Shown here: positions 1 to 6,754 of the stretch, piece by piece | Layout: the number at the start of each line of letters is the position of its first letter | How positions within the stretch are numbered: the stretch's first letter is position 1 | Assembly: GCA_900769745.1 (NCBI GenBank) | Contig: CAAGHX010000181.1 | Coordinates: forward strand, 1 to 9,089 | Direction of reading: 5' to 3' | Length of the DNA stretch: 9,089 bases | From: an uncultured Alistipes sp. | Lineage (GTDB): Bacteria; Bacteroidota; Bacteroidia; Bacteroidales; Rikenellaceae | Notes under the pieces: generated by a model | The model's database searches: none | What the model was told of the DNA's origin: nothing | The model's input: only the letters and a program-made list of their open reading frames with translations | Translations under genes and position numbers: made by a program

Positions 1-46
1 GAGATATATAAAGTACCGCATTGTCCCTGCTTCGCTCAATTTCATA

Positions 47-78
47 CAAATATACGGAAAAATATATTACCGACAAAA
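47..78 (-). promoter_or_regulatory. Leftward Bacteroidetes-type promoter for a gene beyond the window
   Basis: On the minus strand TTTTG (74-78) is followed after exactly 19 nt by TATATTTG (47-54). This matches the Bacteroidetes primary-sigma consensus TTG-N19..21-TAnnTTTG in both boxes and in spacing. Transcription would start near position 40 and run off the left edge. The -33 box sits directly in the T-rich tail of the murQ terminator hairpin, so terminator and promoter are packed together. The downstream gene is not visible. The box match is seen directly; activity is inferred. Confidence 0.6.
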
Positions 79-79
79 T

Positions 80-117
80 AATAGAGGTTGCCCAACTATA
101 TGCGGACAACCTCTATT
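80..117 (-). terminator. Rho-independent terminator of the mur operon
   Basis: A perfect 11-bp inverted repeat (AATAGAGGTTG at 80-90, CAACCTCTATT at 107-117) encloses a 16-nt loop that can add two more C-G pairs after one mismatch. On the minus strand it lies about 28 nt past the murQ stop codon and is followed by ATTTTG and further T-rich sequence. This fits an intrinsic terminator for the leftward murT-murK-murQ transcript. The run of T is short, so termination may be partial. Confidence 0.75.
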
Positions 118-145
118 GTTGCTTAAATTGTATTAAGTGGAGCAT

Positions 146-961
146 TTACTCCTTTGGAAACTTCTTCATAACCTCAGCCACCGAGCCGTGCAAAAGCAAG
201 AGCTGCTGTGCCTGGTCGTAAGGAATACCCAAAGAATCGACAATCATACGAGTACCACGGTCAACCAACTTAGCGTTCGAGAGCTGCATGTTAATCATTC
301 GATTACCCTTCACTCTACCCAAGCCAATCATAGCGGCTGTACTAATCATGTTGAGTGTCATCTTCTGTGCTGTACCGGCCTTCATGCGAGAGCTACCGGT
401 TACAAACTCAGGACCTACGATAATCTCGATGGCAATCTCTGCCTCCTGAGCCATTGGTGAGTCGGGGTTACAAGCAATAGACGCAGTGAGCACGCCATTC
501 TTGCGAGCTTCGCGCAATGCACCGATAACATATGGAGTTGTACCCGAAGCGGCAATACCCACCAAAGTATCCTTGTCGTTGATGTTGTGGGCCAACAAAT
601 CCTTCCAGCCCTGCTCGGTGTCGTCCTCAGCACCCTCCACTGGGTTACGCAATGCGGTGTCACCACCAGCTATAAGGCCAATAACAGTTGTTGCTGGCAT
701 ACCAAATGTTGGAGGAATTTCCGATGCGTCCAACACGCCCAAACGACCACTAGTACCTGCTCCGATGTAGAACAAACGGCCACCCTCCTTCATACGAGGT
801 ACCAAACGCTCCACAAGCTCGCTAATCTGAGGCAACGCCTTCTCGACAGCCTCGGCTGGCTTGCGGTCCTCCTGATTCATACACTTTACAATCTCCGATG
901 GACTCATTGTGTCCAAATTGTCGTACAACGACGACTTCTCGGTAATTTTCTCAAATGCCAT
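146..961 (-). CDS. murQ: N-acetylmuramic acid 6-phosphate etherase MurQ
   Basis: Cytosolic etherase that cleaves the D-lactyl ether of MurNAc-6-phosphate to give GlcNAc-6-phosphate and D-lactate, the committed step of MurNAc salvage. The 271-residue protein has one SIS sugar-phosphate-binding domain (about 55-220). The N-terminal part of the fold carries GAGTSGRLGVLDASE (67-81) and the family stretch IPPTFG. Glu81 and Glu112 (in VEGAEDD) align by motif with the catalytic pair Glu83/Glu114 of E. coli MurQ. Further family blocks are GIAASGTTPYV (135-145), IACNPDSPM (162-170), GSSRMKAGTAQK (189-200) and MQLSNAKL (225-232). It is shorter than E. coli MurQ (298 aa), mainly at the C-terminus, but nothing catalytic is missing. 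It is the last operon gene, 17 nt after the kinase, with a GA-rich leader (AAGAGAAAGA) that could serve as ribosome binding site. MurQ resembles GckR, but the catalytic residues favour MurQ. Confidence 0.95.
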   Translation of the reverse strand: MAFEKITEKSSLYDNLDTMSPSEIVKCMNQEDRKPAEAVEKALPQISELVERLVPRMKEGGRLFYIGAGTSGRLGVLDASEIPPTFGMPATTVIGLIAGGDTALRNPVEGAEDDTEQGWKDLLAHNINDKDTLVGIAASGTTPYVIGALREARKNGVLTASIACNPDSPMAQEAEIAIEIIVGPEFVTGSSRMKAGTAQKMTLNMISTAAMIGLGRVKGNRMINMQLSNAKLVDRGTRMIVDSLGIPYDQAQQLLLLHGSVAEVMKKFPKE

Positions 962-978
962 ATTATCTTTCTCTTATG

Positions 979-1842
979 TTATTCTAATGTGTGATAATTA
1001 ACCATTCCGCAGATGGGCGAGCGCATAATCTTGCCCAATTTGAGTGAGTGACGCTCCAGAGCCTCTGTGAGCTCCTTCTCGAATACGAATGCCACGCTAC
1101 CAACAAAATTCACCTCCATCGACTCGATGCCTGCATACTGCAACAAGTTACGCTCGATAAAGTTGTTGAACGCAGTGTCGATGCACTTGCGCACCTGTGG
1201 CAGGTCGCGATGCTTCGCTACAAACGGAACAAACGATGCCAAATAGCGGTTGGCGTTGGGCTTGCGATATACATTCTCGATTATTTCGGGATATGAGGTG
1301 TTGCACTCAGCGTAGAACATATCCACAATCTCTTTATCCATCACGCCCTTCAATGCGTCGCTTACAAAGGTGCGGCCGATGTTTGTGCCACCGCCCTCGT
1401 CGCCCAGGATGTAGCCGAGCGGCGGAACATTCTTAGCCATCTTCTCGCCATCGTAGTGTGCCGAATTAGAGCCTGTGCCCAAGATGCAAACAATGCCCTC
1501 CTCGCGACCACACAAGGCGTGTGCAGCGCCGAGCATATCGGTTGCTACCTCAATCTGCTTGGCGTTAGGGAAAATCTCTGCCAATACATCACGAAGACCA
1601 AGCGTTGCAGGAGCACCTGCAATACAACCAGCACCATAGAAATAGATGCTCTCCACAGCCTCTGCGTTGATGTTTGGAAGAAGCTCCTCCGAGATAATCT
1701 CCACCATCTGCTCGCGACTGCAAGTTACGGGGTTGATACCTCGGCTCTCGACAATATTTATACTCTGCTCAGTTACGGCCTCACCCTTCTTGGCCAGCGC
1801 CCAATGGCACTTAGTAGAGCCTGAATCTGCTGTAAGTATCAT
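979..1842 (-). CDS. murK: MurK-like N-acetylmuramic acid / GlcNAc kinase (BadF/BadG ATPase family)
   Basis: ATP-dependent sugar kinase of the ASKHA (BadF/BadG/BcrA/BcrD) fold, 287 aa. Phosphate-1 loop ADSGSTKCHW is at residues 5-14. Asp102 in ATDMLGAAHAL is the likely catalytic base. Phosphate-2 loop ILGTGSNSAHYDG is at 120-132, and LGYILGDEGGGTNIGR (142-157) is typical of GlcNAc-kinase relatives. FVGSVAFVF (246-254) is the probable adenosine region, and a conserved-looking PICGMV lies near the C-terminus. Sandwiched between a transporter and MurQ, it most plausibly phosphorylates MurNAc at O6 to make the MurQ substrate, as described for MurK of Tannerella forsythia. Use of GlcNAc or glucosamine is also possible, because this family is promiscuous in annotation. 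Its ATG overlaps the stop of the transporter gene in TAATG, which suggests translational coupling. The family call is firm; the MurNAc specificity comes from context. Confidence 0.85.
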   Translation of the reverse strand: MILTADSGSTKCHWALAKKGEAVTEQSINIVESRGINPVTCSREQMVEIISEELLPNINAEAVESIYFYGAGCIAGAPATLGLRDVLAEIFPNAKQIEVATDMLGAAHALCGREEGIVCILGTGSNSAHYDGEKMAKNVPPLGYILGDEGGGTNIGRTFVSDALKGVMDKEIVDMFYAECNTSYPEIIENVYRKPNANRYLASFVPFVAKHRDLPQVRKCIDTAFNNFIERNLLQYAGIESMEVNFVGSVAFVFEKELTEALERHSLKLGKIMRSPICGMVNYHTLE

Positions 1843-3347
1843 TATTTCTTAGATTTTTTGAGTGAAAGCAACCACATACCTATAGCGGTGAATGATGCGT
1901 TGAACAACAATATCTCGTAGCTGAACTTATAGCCGCCAAACCAGCGCTCCGAATTGAGCTGGAGTACCAAGCTCAACACCACTCCCATAATAGCTGCGAT
2001 AGGCACATACTTATCGGCTGGGCGTACCTTTGTGAAGATACCAAAAGCAAACATACCAAGCAAAGGACCATAGGTGTAGCTTGCCAATGTGTAAACCATA
2101 TCGATAAGACTGGTGTTCTTGCAGGCGTTGAAGATGAGGATAAATACACCCATCGCTACTGCCATTCCAATGTGAATTCGCTTGCGGATAGTTGTCAAAC
2201 GCTGCTCGTCGTAACGCTTTGTACCGTGCATAATATCAACTGTAAACGATGTTGTGAGGGCTGTCATAGCCGAACCCGCAGCCGAATAAGTTGATGATAT
2301 AAGACCAAGTACGAACAAAATACCTACGATGAGTGGCAAGCCGCTCTTTGTTGCGATGTATGAGAATACCTCGTCGCTCTCGCTGATGATTGGTACGCCC
2401 GCAGCGTCGCTCATTGGGAAGAAGCCCTCAGCTGCTGGAGTTACGCCCTTACCTGCCAAATAGATGTAGAACAATACACCGAGGAAGAGGAACAAGAAGA
2501 TAACCACCGCCTGAGAGAATACCGAGATAACCAGATTCTTCTGCGAGTCGCGTGGGCTCTTGCAAGAGAGTGTGCGCTGCATCATATCCTGGTCAAGACC
2601 TGTTGTAGCAATAGAGATAAATACTCCCGCCAAGAATTGCTTCCAGAAGAAACGAGTATCCGATGGGTTGTCGAGGAAGAAAATCTGCGAATAGTCGTGG
2701 TCTGCAACCTGACTTACAGCCTCGCCGATGCCCAAACCGAGCTCACGCATCATAAACACGATACACAACACCACGCTACCTACCAAACAAGTTGTCTTCA
2801 AGATGTCAGTGCCGATAACCGAGCTCACACCACCCGTACGAGTGTAGAGCCACACAAGTGCCATCATGATAATCACGTTGAAGATAAATGGAATGTTGTA
2901 TGCGTCGAATACCAGTGTCTGCAACACTGCGCAGATAAGGAATGCACGAAGTGCCGCACCTGTCATCTTCGAGATGAAGAAGAACCACGCTCCCGTAGCG
3001 TATGAACTGCCTCCGAAACGGTCCTCCAGATACTGATAAAGCGAGATTACGTTAAGCTTGTAGAACAGAGGAATGAGCACGAAAGCAACCAAGCAGTTAC
3101 CCACGATGAAACCCATTACCATCTGCATATACGAGAATCCGCTCTGAGCCACCCATCCAGGAACTGAGATAAATGTTACGCCCGAAATGGCTGCGCCCAC
3201 CATCGCCATTGCTGCCAATGTCCACGATGTGCTACGACCTCCTGTAAAGAATGAAGAGTTGTCGCTCTTGCGAGATGTGCGCCAAGCGACATAGAACAAT
3301 ACGGCCAAATATGCCGCCACTGTAATTAAAACTATTGCTGGTGTCAT
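1842..3347 (-). CDS. murT: Sodium:solute symporter (SSS family), MurT-like MurNAc transporter
   Basis: Integral inner-membrane symporter of 501 aa with about 13 hydrophobic segments from residue 4 to 496. SSS landmarks are the N-terminal helix followed by FFTGGRSTSW (33-42), the half-broken helix with GAAISGVTFISVPG (51-64), the helix-loop TTGLDQDMMQRTLSCKS (248-264), and the C-terminal-half SSTYSAAGSAMTALTTSFTVDI (351-372). In SSS proteins the Ser/Thr of that last segment help form the Na2 sodium site. It is the first gene of the operon with kinase and etherase, the order known for the Tannerella forsythia MurNAc system, so MurNAc uptake with Na+ is the best guess. Such symporters also carry sialic acid or other sugars, and substrate cannot be read from sequence. 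The chosen ATG lies about 22 nt after a TATCTTTG box and gives an N-terminus that begins just before the first helix, as usual. Confidence 0.82.
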   Translation of the reverse strand: MTPAIVLITVAAYLAVLFYVAWRTSRKSDNSSFFTGGRSTSWTLAAMAMVGAAISGVTFISVPGWVAQSGFSYMQMVMGFIVGNCLVAFVLIPLFYKLNVISLYQYLEDRFGGSSYATGAWFFFISKMTGAALRAFLICAVLQTLVFDAYNIPFIFNVIIMMALVWLYTRTGGVSSVIGTDILKTTCLVGSVVLCIVFMMRELGLGIGEAVSQVADHDYSQIFFLDNPSDTRFFWKQFLAGVFISIATTGLDQDMMQRTLSCKSPRDSQKNLVISVFSQAVVIFLFLFLGVLFYIYLAGKGVTPAAEGFFPMSDAAGVPIISESDEVFSYIATKSGLPLIVGILFVLGLISSTYSAAGSAMTALTTSFTVDIMHGTKRYDEQRLTTIRKRIHIGMAVAMGVFILIFNACKNTSLIDMVYTLASYTYGPLLGMFAFGIFTKVRPADKYVPIAAIMGVVLSLVLQLNSERWFGGYKFSYEILLFNASFTAIGMWLLSLKKSKK

Positions 3348-3369
3348 AAATTATTAGGTTAATATTTGT

Positions 3370-3377
3370 CAAAGATA
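3370..3377 (-). promoter_or_regulatory. -7 box of the mur operon promoter
   Basis: The minus strand reads TATCTTTG, an exact match to the Bacteroidetes -7 consensus TAnnTTTG, 22 nt before the murT-like start codon. It implies a short, A/T-rich leader of roughly 15-20 nt without a Shine-Dalgarno sequence, common in this phylum. No clear TTG is found 19-21 nt upstream; only TTATG/TTTTAT-like sequence lies near 3396-3402. The promoter may therefore need an activator or tolerate a weak -33 element. Confidence 0.55.
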
Positions 3378-3381
3378 GCAA

Positions 3382-3407
3382 AAATATCTTATTTTCATAA
3401 AATATTT
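3382..3407. repeat. AT-rich imperfect inverted repeat upstream of murT
   Basis: Arms AAATATCTTAT (3382-3392) and ATAAAATATTT (3397-3407) are complementary at 10 of 11 positions around a TTTC loop. The dyad covers the spacer and -33 position of the predicted mur promoter, where a regulator could bind. The region is very AT-rich, so a dyad of this quality may arise by chance. Confidence 0.3.
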
Positions 3408-3472
3408 AGGCTTGAAATATGTAATAAGCGTCTACATTTCTATCAGATGATATGCTATGATAAATTTTGTAC

Positions 3473-3501
3473 TTGCGGATTCTATTGTTAGCATTAATTT
3501 G
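3473..3501 (+). promoter_or_regulatory. Candidate weak promoter of yggS
   Basis: TTG (3473-3475) and TTAATTTG (3494-3501) are separated by 18 nt. The second box differs from TAnnTTTG at one position and the spacing is one short of the usual range. It is the best candidate found between the divergent genes and would start transcription about 25 nt before the yggS ATG, inside the palindrome at 3501-3514. Confidence 0.3.
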
Positions 3502-3514
3502 TGTAAATTTACAC
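3501..3514. promoter_or_regulatory. Perfect 14-bp palindrome, possible operator
   Basis: GTGTAAATTTACAC equals its own reverse complement over all 14 bases and lies 18 nt upstream of the yggS ATG. It overlaps the predicted transcription start region. The shape (GTGTAAA half-sites with no spacer) resembles the site of a dimeric helix-turn-helix regulator. No regulator gene lies next to it in the window, and the function is inferred. Confidence 0.4.
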
Positions 3515-3532
3515 CCTAAAACAACTTTAGCA

Positions 3533-4192
3533 ATGTCGATAAAGAGTGAAATAGTACGTCTGCGAGAGAGTCTTCCTCAGGGAGTGCGACTCTTGGCCGT
3601 GTCGAAGTTCCACCCCGTTGAGGCACTTCAACAGGCCTACGATGCTGGTCAGCGAGCCTTTGGCGAGAGCCGCCCGCAGGAGCTGAAAGCCAAATATGAG
3701 GTGTTGCCCCGCGATATCGAGTGGGTGATGATTGGCCACTTGCAAACCAACAAGGTGAAATATATTGCCCCCTTTGTGTCGCTTATCGAGTCGCTCGATA
3801 GCGAGCGCTTGGCCGAGGAGATTAACCGCCAGGCCGAGAAGTGTGGACGTGTGATTGATTGTCTGCTTGAGATTCACGTCACAGACGAGCAGACAAAGTC
3901 GGGCTGGGACTATGCCGAACTGCTTGATTTCGTGAAGGCTGGAGGCTTTGAGCGCTACCCCAATATTCGCTTGCGTGGCGTGATGGGTATGGCTACTTTT
4001 ACCGACGATGAGACTATTGTTCGTGCTGATTTTGAGCGTCTTGCAGCATACAAGCGCGAGCTTGCGGAGTATTTCGGCGAGCAGTTTGATATGCTCTCGA
4101 TGGGAATGTCCGACGACTACCCCATTGCTTTGGAGTATGGCTCTACTGAGGTGCGCATAGGCTCTACGATCTTTGGTGCAAGAGAGTACTAA
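3533..4192 (+). CDS. YggS/PLPBP-family pyridoxal 5'-phosphate homeostasis protein
   Basis: Cytosolic PLP-binding protein, 219 aa from the ATG at 3533, with the alanine-racemase-like single-domain TIM barrel of the YggS/PROSC family. These proteins bind PLP without known catalysis and balance vitamin B6 and amino/keto-acid pools. Visible landmarks are LLAVSKFHP with the PLP Schiff-base Lys25, FGESRPQEL (43-51, where many members have FGEN), IGHLQTNK (68-75), the segment LRGVMGMATF, and the phosphate-binding end LSMGMSDDYPIALEYGSTEVRIGSTIFG. The reading frame stays open back to a TTG at 3467, which would add 22 hydrophobic residues. I prefer 3533 because it gives the family's usual N-terminus and length, and because the predicted promoter and the palindrome lie between the two. 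The gene is monocistronic, divergent from the mur operon, and ends in the shared terminator. Confidence 0.93.
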   Translation: MSIKSEIVRLRESLPQGVRLLAVSKFHPVEALQQAYDAGQRAFGESRPQELKAKYEVLPRDIEWVMIGHLQTNKVKYIAPFVSLIESLDSERLAEEINRQAEKCGRVIDCLLEIHVTDEQTKSGWDYAELLDFVKAGGFERYPNIRLRGVMGMATFTDDETIVRADFERLAAYKRELAEYFGEQFDMLSMGMSDDYPIALEYGSTEVRIGSTIFGAREY

Positions 4193-4214
4193 TCTCGTTA
4201 TACAATGTAAAAAC

Positions 4215-4241
4215 AAAGGCAACTTCCGAGAAGTTGCCTTT
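4215..4241. terminator. Bidirectional intrinsic terminator between convergent genes
   Basis: A perfect 12-bp stem (AAAGGCAACTTC 4215-4226, GAAGTTGCCTTT 4230-4241) closes a 3-nt CGA loop. On the plus strand it is followed by TATCTTTATAG, and on the minus strand by GTTTTTAC. It lies 23 nt past the yggS stop and 26 nt past the stop of the minus-strand hydrolase gene. It can end both transcripts. Confidence 0.9.
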
Positions 4242-4266
4242 ATCTTTATAGTATAATCCCCTATGC

Positions 4267-5646
4267 CTAAACCTCTGGTACATTCGACACAAACGCCTCC
4301 TCGAAGAGTTCGTCGCTGTCGGCTGTGTACATACGCGTAGTTATATTATAGGTATCCTCCTTCGAAGGGTGCTTATATTTCAGCATCACAAGGAATGCCT
4401 TGTTGCCCTGCTTAGGATAATCAACCTTCACAGTGAAGCTCTTTTTACCCTCTATGCCATCAACTGTGCGTGGCGCGAAAGTACACTTGCGGAAATCCTT
4501 ATTCTCCGATACGGCCTCCCACACAACAACCTCCTTGAGCAGCTTCTTGTCGGCCTTGATGTCAATCTCGATATGGTCGGCCAGCTGGCGTGGTGTGTAT
4601 TCAAACTTAGGATACTTCTCCTTGTTGATTGTCTGGTGGAAGAAGGCCTCAAGCGATGAAATAGCCTCATTATCGAGGTCGTGACCTGCGTTTGTTGAGT
4701 ACGCGGTGTACTTCTTGCCAGGAATCTCGTCGATGTAGTTCTTCACCGCATCCACAGTCCAGTATGGGTCGTTCGAGCCGAGGAATACCATCTTAGGCAT
4801 AGTGTAATAGTTGCGGTATGAGTAAGGGTCAATCATCTTCACAAGCTCCAAACCCGATGGAGTCACAAGCTCCTCAGTGAGGCCCAGATTGATGTAGTCC
4901 TGAATCATAATGCTGTATGCTCCGAACATATGGCGCTGATAAGGTACGCTCACTCGCATATTCAGAATGTCGATTACCATTGGAGCGATAGCCACAATGC
5001 GCTTGTCGCCTGTGCCAGCCGTCAGCCAAGTTGTCCAGCCACGCTTTGAAAAGCCTGTGAGTACAAACTCATCCACTTTGGTCTGGTGCTTCTGCTCAAC
5101 AAACTCCTCGATTGAGTCCATAGCTCTCACCACACTCTTCACCATTGGGAAGAGCAGCGGCCATGAGTAGTCCTTGTCGTTCTGGAACATATGCAGCGTG
5201 AACGAGAGCAACTCATCCTCATACTTGTTGCCATAGAGTGGTTGGCGAGGAACGTGCCAAAGAATAGCCGTTACTGCCTCGCAACGCTTGGCTATGCCTG
5301 TCTGGAACTGAATTGCTCGGTGGTCCCAGCCATAAAGGTTAGGCATCTCGGTCTTGGTGTCAACGCTACCGCCTGCAATGTGAACCAGCACCTCGTTGTG
5401 ACTGATTTTGTCGGGAACGATAACCATTAACTGATGTCTCCACACACTCTCGCGCCAAGTCTGCGACGTGAAGTCGAGGCGATATGCTGTGTATCCCTCG
5501 CCACGCTTGGTCTCGGCCACCTTCCAGCTACAACTTGTGTCGCCATTGTTGATGTAGTCCACCAAAGCCCTCTCGGCCTTCTGCTCCTGAGCCGAAGCAC
5601 ACAATGCTCCGCATAGGATGAGTGTGAGTATTAAAAATCGTTTCAT
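4267..5646 (-). CDS. Secreted PhoPQ-activated pathogenicity-related (PqaA-like) alpha/beta-hydrolase
   Basis: Exported protein of 459 aa. A signal peptide (residues 1 to about 19, hydrophobic core LILTLILCGALCASA, cut before QE) directs it to the periplasm or beyond; it has no lipobox. The body matches the PhoPQ-activated pathogenicity-related family. It has VHIAGGS (88-94), a VTAILWHVPRQPL stretch (125-137), and nucleophile elbow LTGFSKRGWTTWL with Ser200. Then come APMVIDILNM (221-230), LGSNDPYW with probable acid Asp293, and NAGHDL with probable His322. These positions fit a Ser-Asp-His triad of an alpha/beta-hydrolase. The C-terminal 110 residues look beta-rich and would form an accessory domain. 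The family is named for PqaA of Salmonella, and its substrate is not established. It is last in the run of six genes, 33 nt after the M23 peptidase, with the strong terminator behind it. No separate promoter is seen. Esterase or peptidase activity is inferred only. Confidence 0.85.
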   Translation of the reverse strand: MKRFLILTLILCGALCASAQEQKAERALVDYINNGDTSCSWKVAETKRGEGYTAYRLDFTSQTWRESVWRHQLMVIVPDKISHNEVLVHIAGGSVDTKTEMPNLYGWDHRAIQFQTGIAKRCEAVTAILWHVPRQPLYGNKYEDELLSFTLHMFQNDKDYSWPLLFPMVKSVVRAMDSIEEFVEQKHQTKVDEFVLTGFSKRGWTTWLTAGTGDKRIVAIAPMVIDILNMRVSVPYQRHMFGAYSIMIQDYINLGLTEELVTPSGLELVKMIDPYSYRNYYTMPKMVFLGSNDPYWTVDAVKNYIDEIPGKKYTAYSTNAGHDLDNEAISSLEAFFHQTINKEKYPKFEYTPRQLADHIEIDIKADKKLLKEVVVWEAVSENKDFRKCTFAPRTVDGIEGKKSFTVKVDYPKQGNKAFLVMLKYKHPSKEDTYNITTRMYTADSDELFEEAFVSNVPEV

Positions 5647-5679
5647 GGTTTTATGTGAAGTTTTAGGTTCGTCGGTCTA

Positions 5680-6717
5680 TTATCTTACTCGGATTCGCTG
5701 GCCAATCTGCAATACGCTGGTCTTCTTCAGGCCGTTGAGTTGGCAAATCTTTGTAACGGTTGTGTGGTTGTTGATAGCGATGCGGCCCAATGTATCACCA
5801 CGCTTCACGATGTGGTACTTTCTGGCTGCCGCCTCGGCCGCAATCTTCTTATCCTCCTCTTCGCTCTGTACCTCTTCGTCGAAGTCCTGAGTGAATCGAG
5901 AGTATGGGCTGAAGTATGTGCGTTTCAAAAGGAATGTCTCACGGCGGAGTGTACCTGTTGTGAAGTCAATCAAACGCTCTGGGTCGAATGTCTGGCCCTT
6001 GTAGCGAATCTCATAGTGGAGGTGTGAGCCGGTGCTTCGGCCGGTGTTACCACCCTTACCGATTACCTGACCTGCCGTCACCCACTGATTTGGCTCGACG
6101 TTTATTTCAGACAAGTGAGCGTAGTATGTCTCCAAACCGTTGTCGTGGCGGATAATCACCAGCTTGCCGTAGCCGTTTCCAACGTATGTCGTAATTCGCA
6201 CGCGTCCGTCAAAAGTTGCGTAGATTGGATCGCCTGTTTCGAGGTCGATATCAGTACCCTGGTGGATTCTGCGGCGACGTGGGCCATACTTCGATGTTAC
6301 ACGACCCTTGTGTGGGTAGTGATAGCTCTTGAGCGAATCGACAAGGTCAATTACCATCGAAATGGGCAAATCCTTAAGCTCGGTCTTGTAAACCTGAATC
6401 TTAGTGGTGTCCCAATCTGATGTATAGACTGTGTGGTCGAGTACGTCGATGTCGCGGTTGCGTACATAACGCCAAGTGTTGTCGTTGTAAAGCACAACGC
6501 TCAATCCCTCGCTTGTCGATGGAATAGTATCCACCACCAAAGCATCGGTCACGTTGAATTCGGGGCCTGACTCCAGCGGTACTCGCTTTACAATGATGGC
6601 ATCGGCGGGCAGATTCTTCTTGGTCGTATCCTGTTGTGTGGTTGTTTTAACTTGTGCCGATACGCTACCCGCAATGAGCAGGGTCAAGCATAGCAGCAGT
6701 GTTTTGCGTAAATTCAT
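5680..6717 (-). CDS. Secreted M23-family metallopeptidase with C-terminal LysM domain
   Basis: Probable peptidoglycan endopeptidase or its regulator, 345 aa. A signal peptide occupies residues 1 to about 21 (MNLRKT, hydrophobic core, SVSA before Q). A Thr-rich linker and a region of unknown fold (about 40-135) follow. The LytM/M23 domain (about 136-252) has complete zinc ligands: His152 and Asp156 in IHQGTD, and His234 in GSHLHYEI, with His232 and His201 (YYAHLS) as catalytic histidines. It is thus predicted active, unlike degenerate EnvC/NlpD-type LytM proteins. After an acidic then Lys/Ala-rich linker (about 278-299), a LysM repeat (301-345, YHIVKRGDTLGRIA...LNGL...LQIGQRIRV) should bind glycan. 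It lies between the DUF3109 gene (37-nt gap) and the hydrolase gene. Cutting of stem-peptide cross-links during growth or division is the likely role; the exact bond is not determinable. Confidence 0.93.
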   Translation of the reverse strand: MNLRKTLLLCLTLLIAGSVSAQVKTTTQQDTTKKNLPADAIIVKRVPLESGPEFNVTDALVVDTIPSTSEGLSVVLYNDNTWRYVRNRDIDVLDHTVYTSDWDTTKIQVYKTELKDLPISMVIDLVDSLKSYHYPHKGRVTSKYGPRRRRIHQGTDIDLETGDPIYATFDGRVRITTYVGNGYGKLVIIRHDNGLETYYAHLSEINVEPNQWVTAGQVIGKGGNTGRSTGSHLHYEIRYKGQTFDPERLIDFTTGTLRRETFLLKRTYFSPYSRFTQDFDEEVQSEEEDKKIAAEAAARKYHIVKRGDTLGRIAINNHTTVTKICQLNGLKKTSVLQIGQRIRVR

Positions 6718-6754
6718 TTTGGTTTGTTTGGGATTTTATTAGTTACTTAATTTT

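Noticed and set aside
21..221. Plus-strand 66-codon frame at the left end
   Set aside because: It crosses the terminator hairpin and the end of murQ, has a non-ATG (TTG) start, and resembles no known protein.
3467..3532. TTG-start extension of yggS that reads like a signal peptide (hydrophobic LLLALI core)
   Set aside because: The family is cytosolic, the ATG at 3533 gives the normal N-terminus, and the extension covers the predicted promoter and palindrome.
3527..4222. Long minus-strand open frame (231 codons) fully opposite yggS
   Set aside because: It mirrors the yggS codons, shows no recognisable domain, and runs through the terminator hairpin. The plus-strand frame has all YggS motifs.
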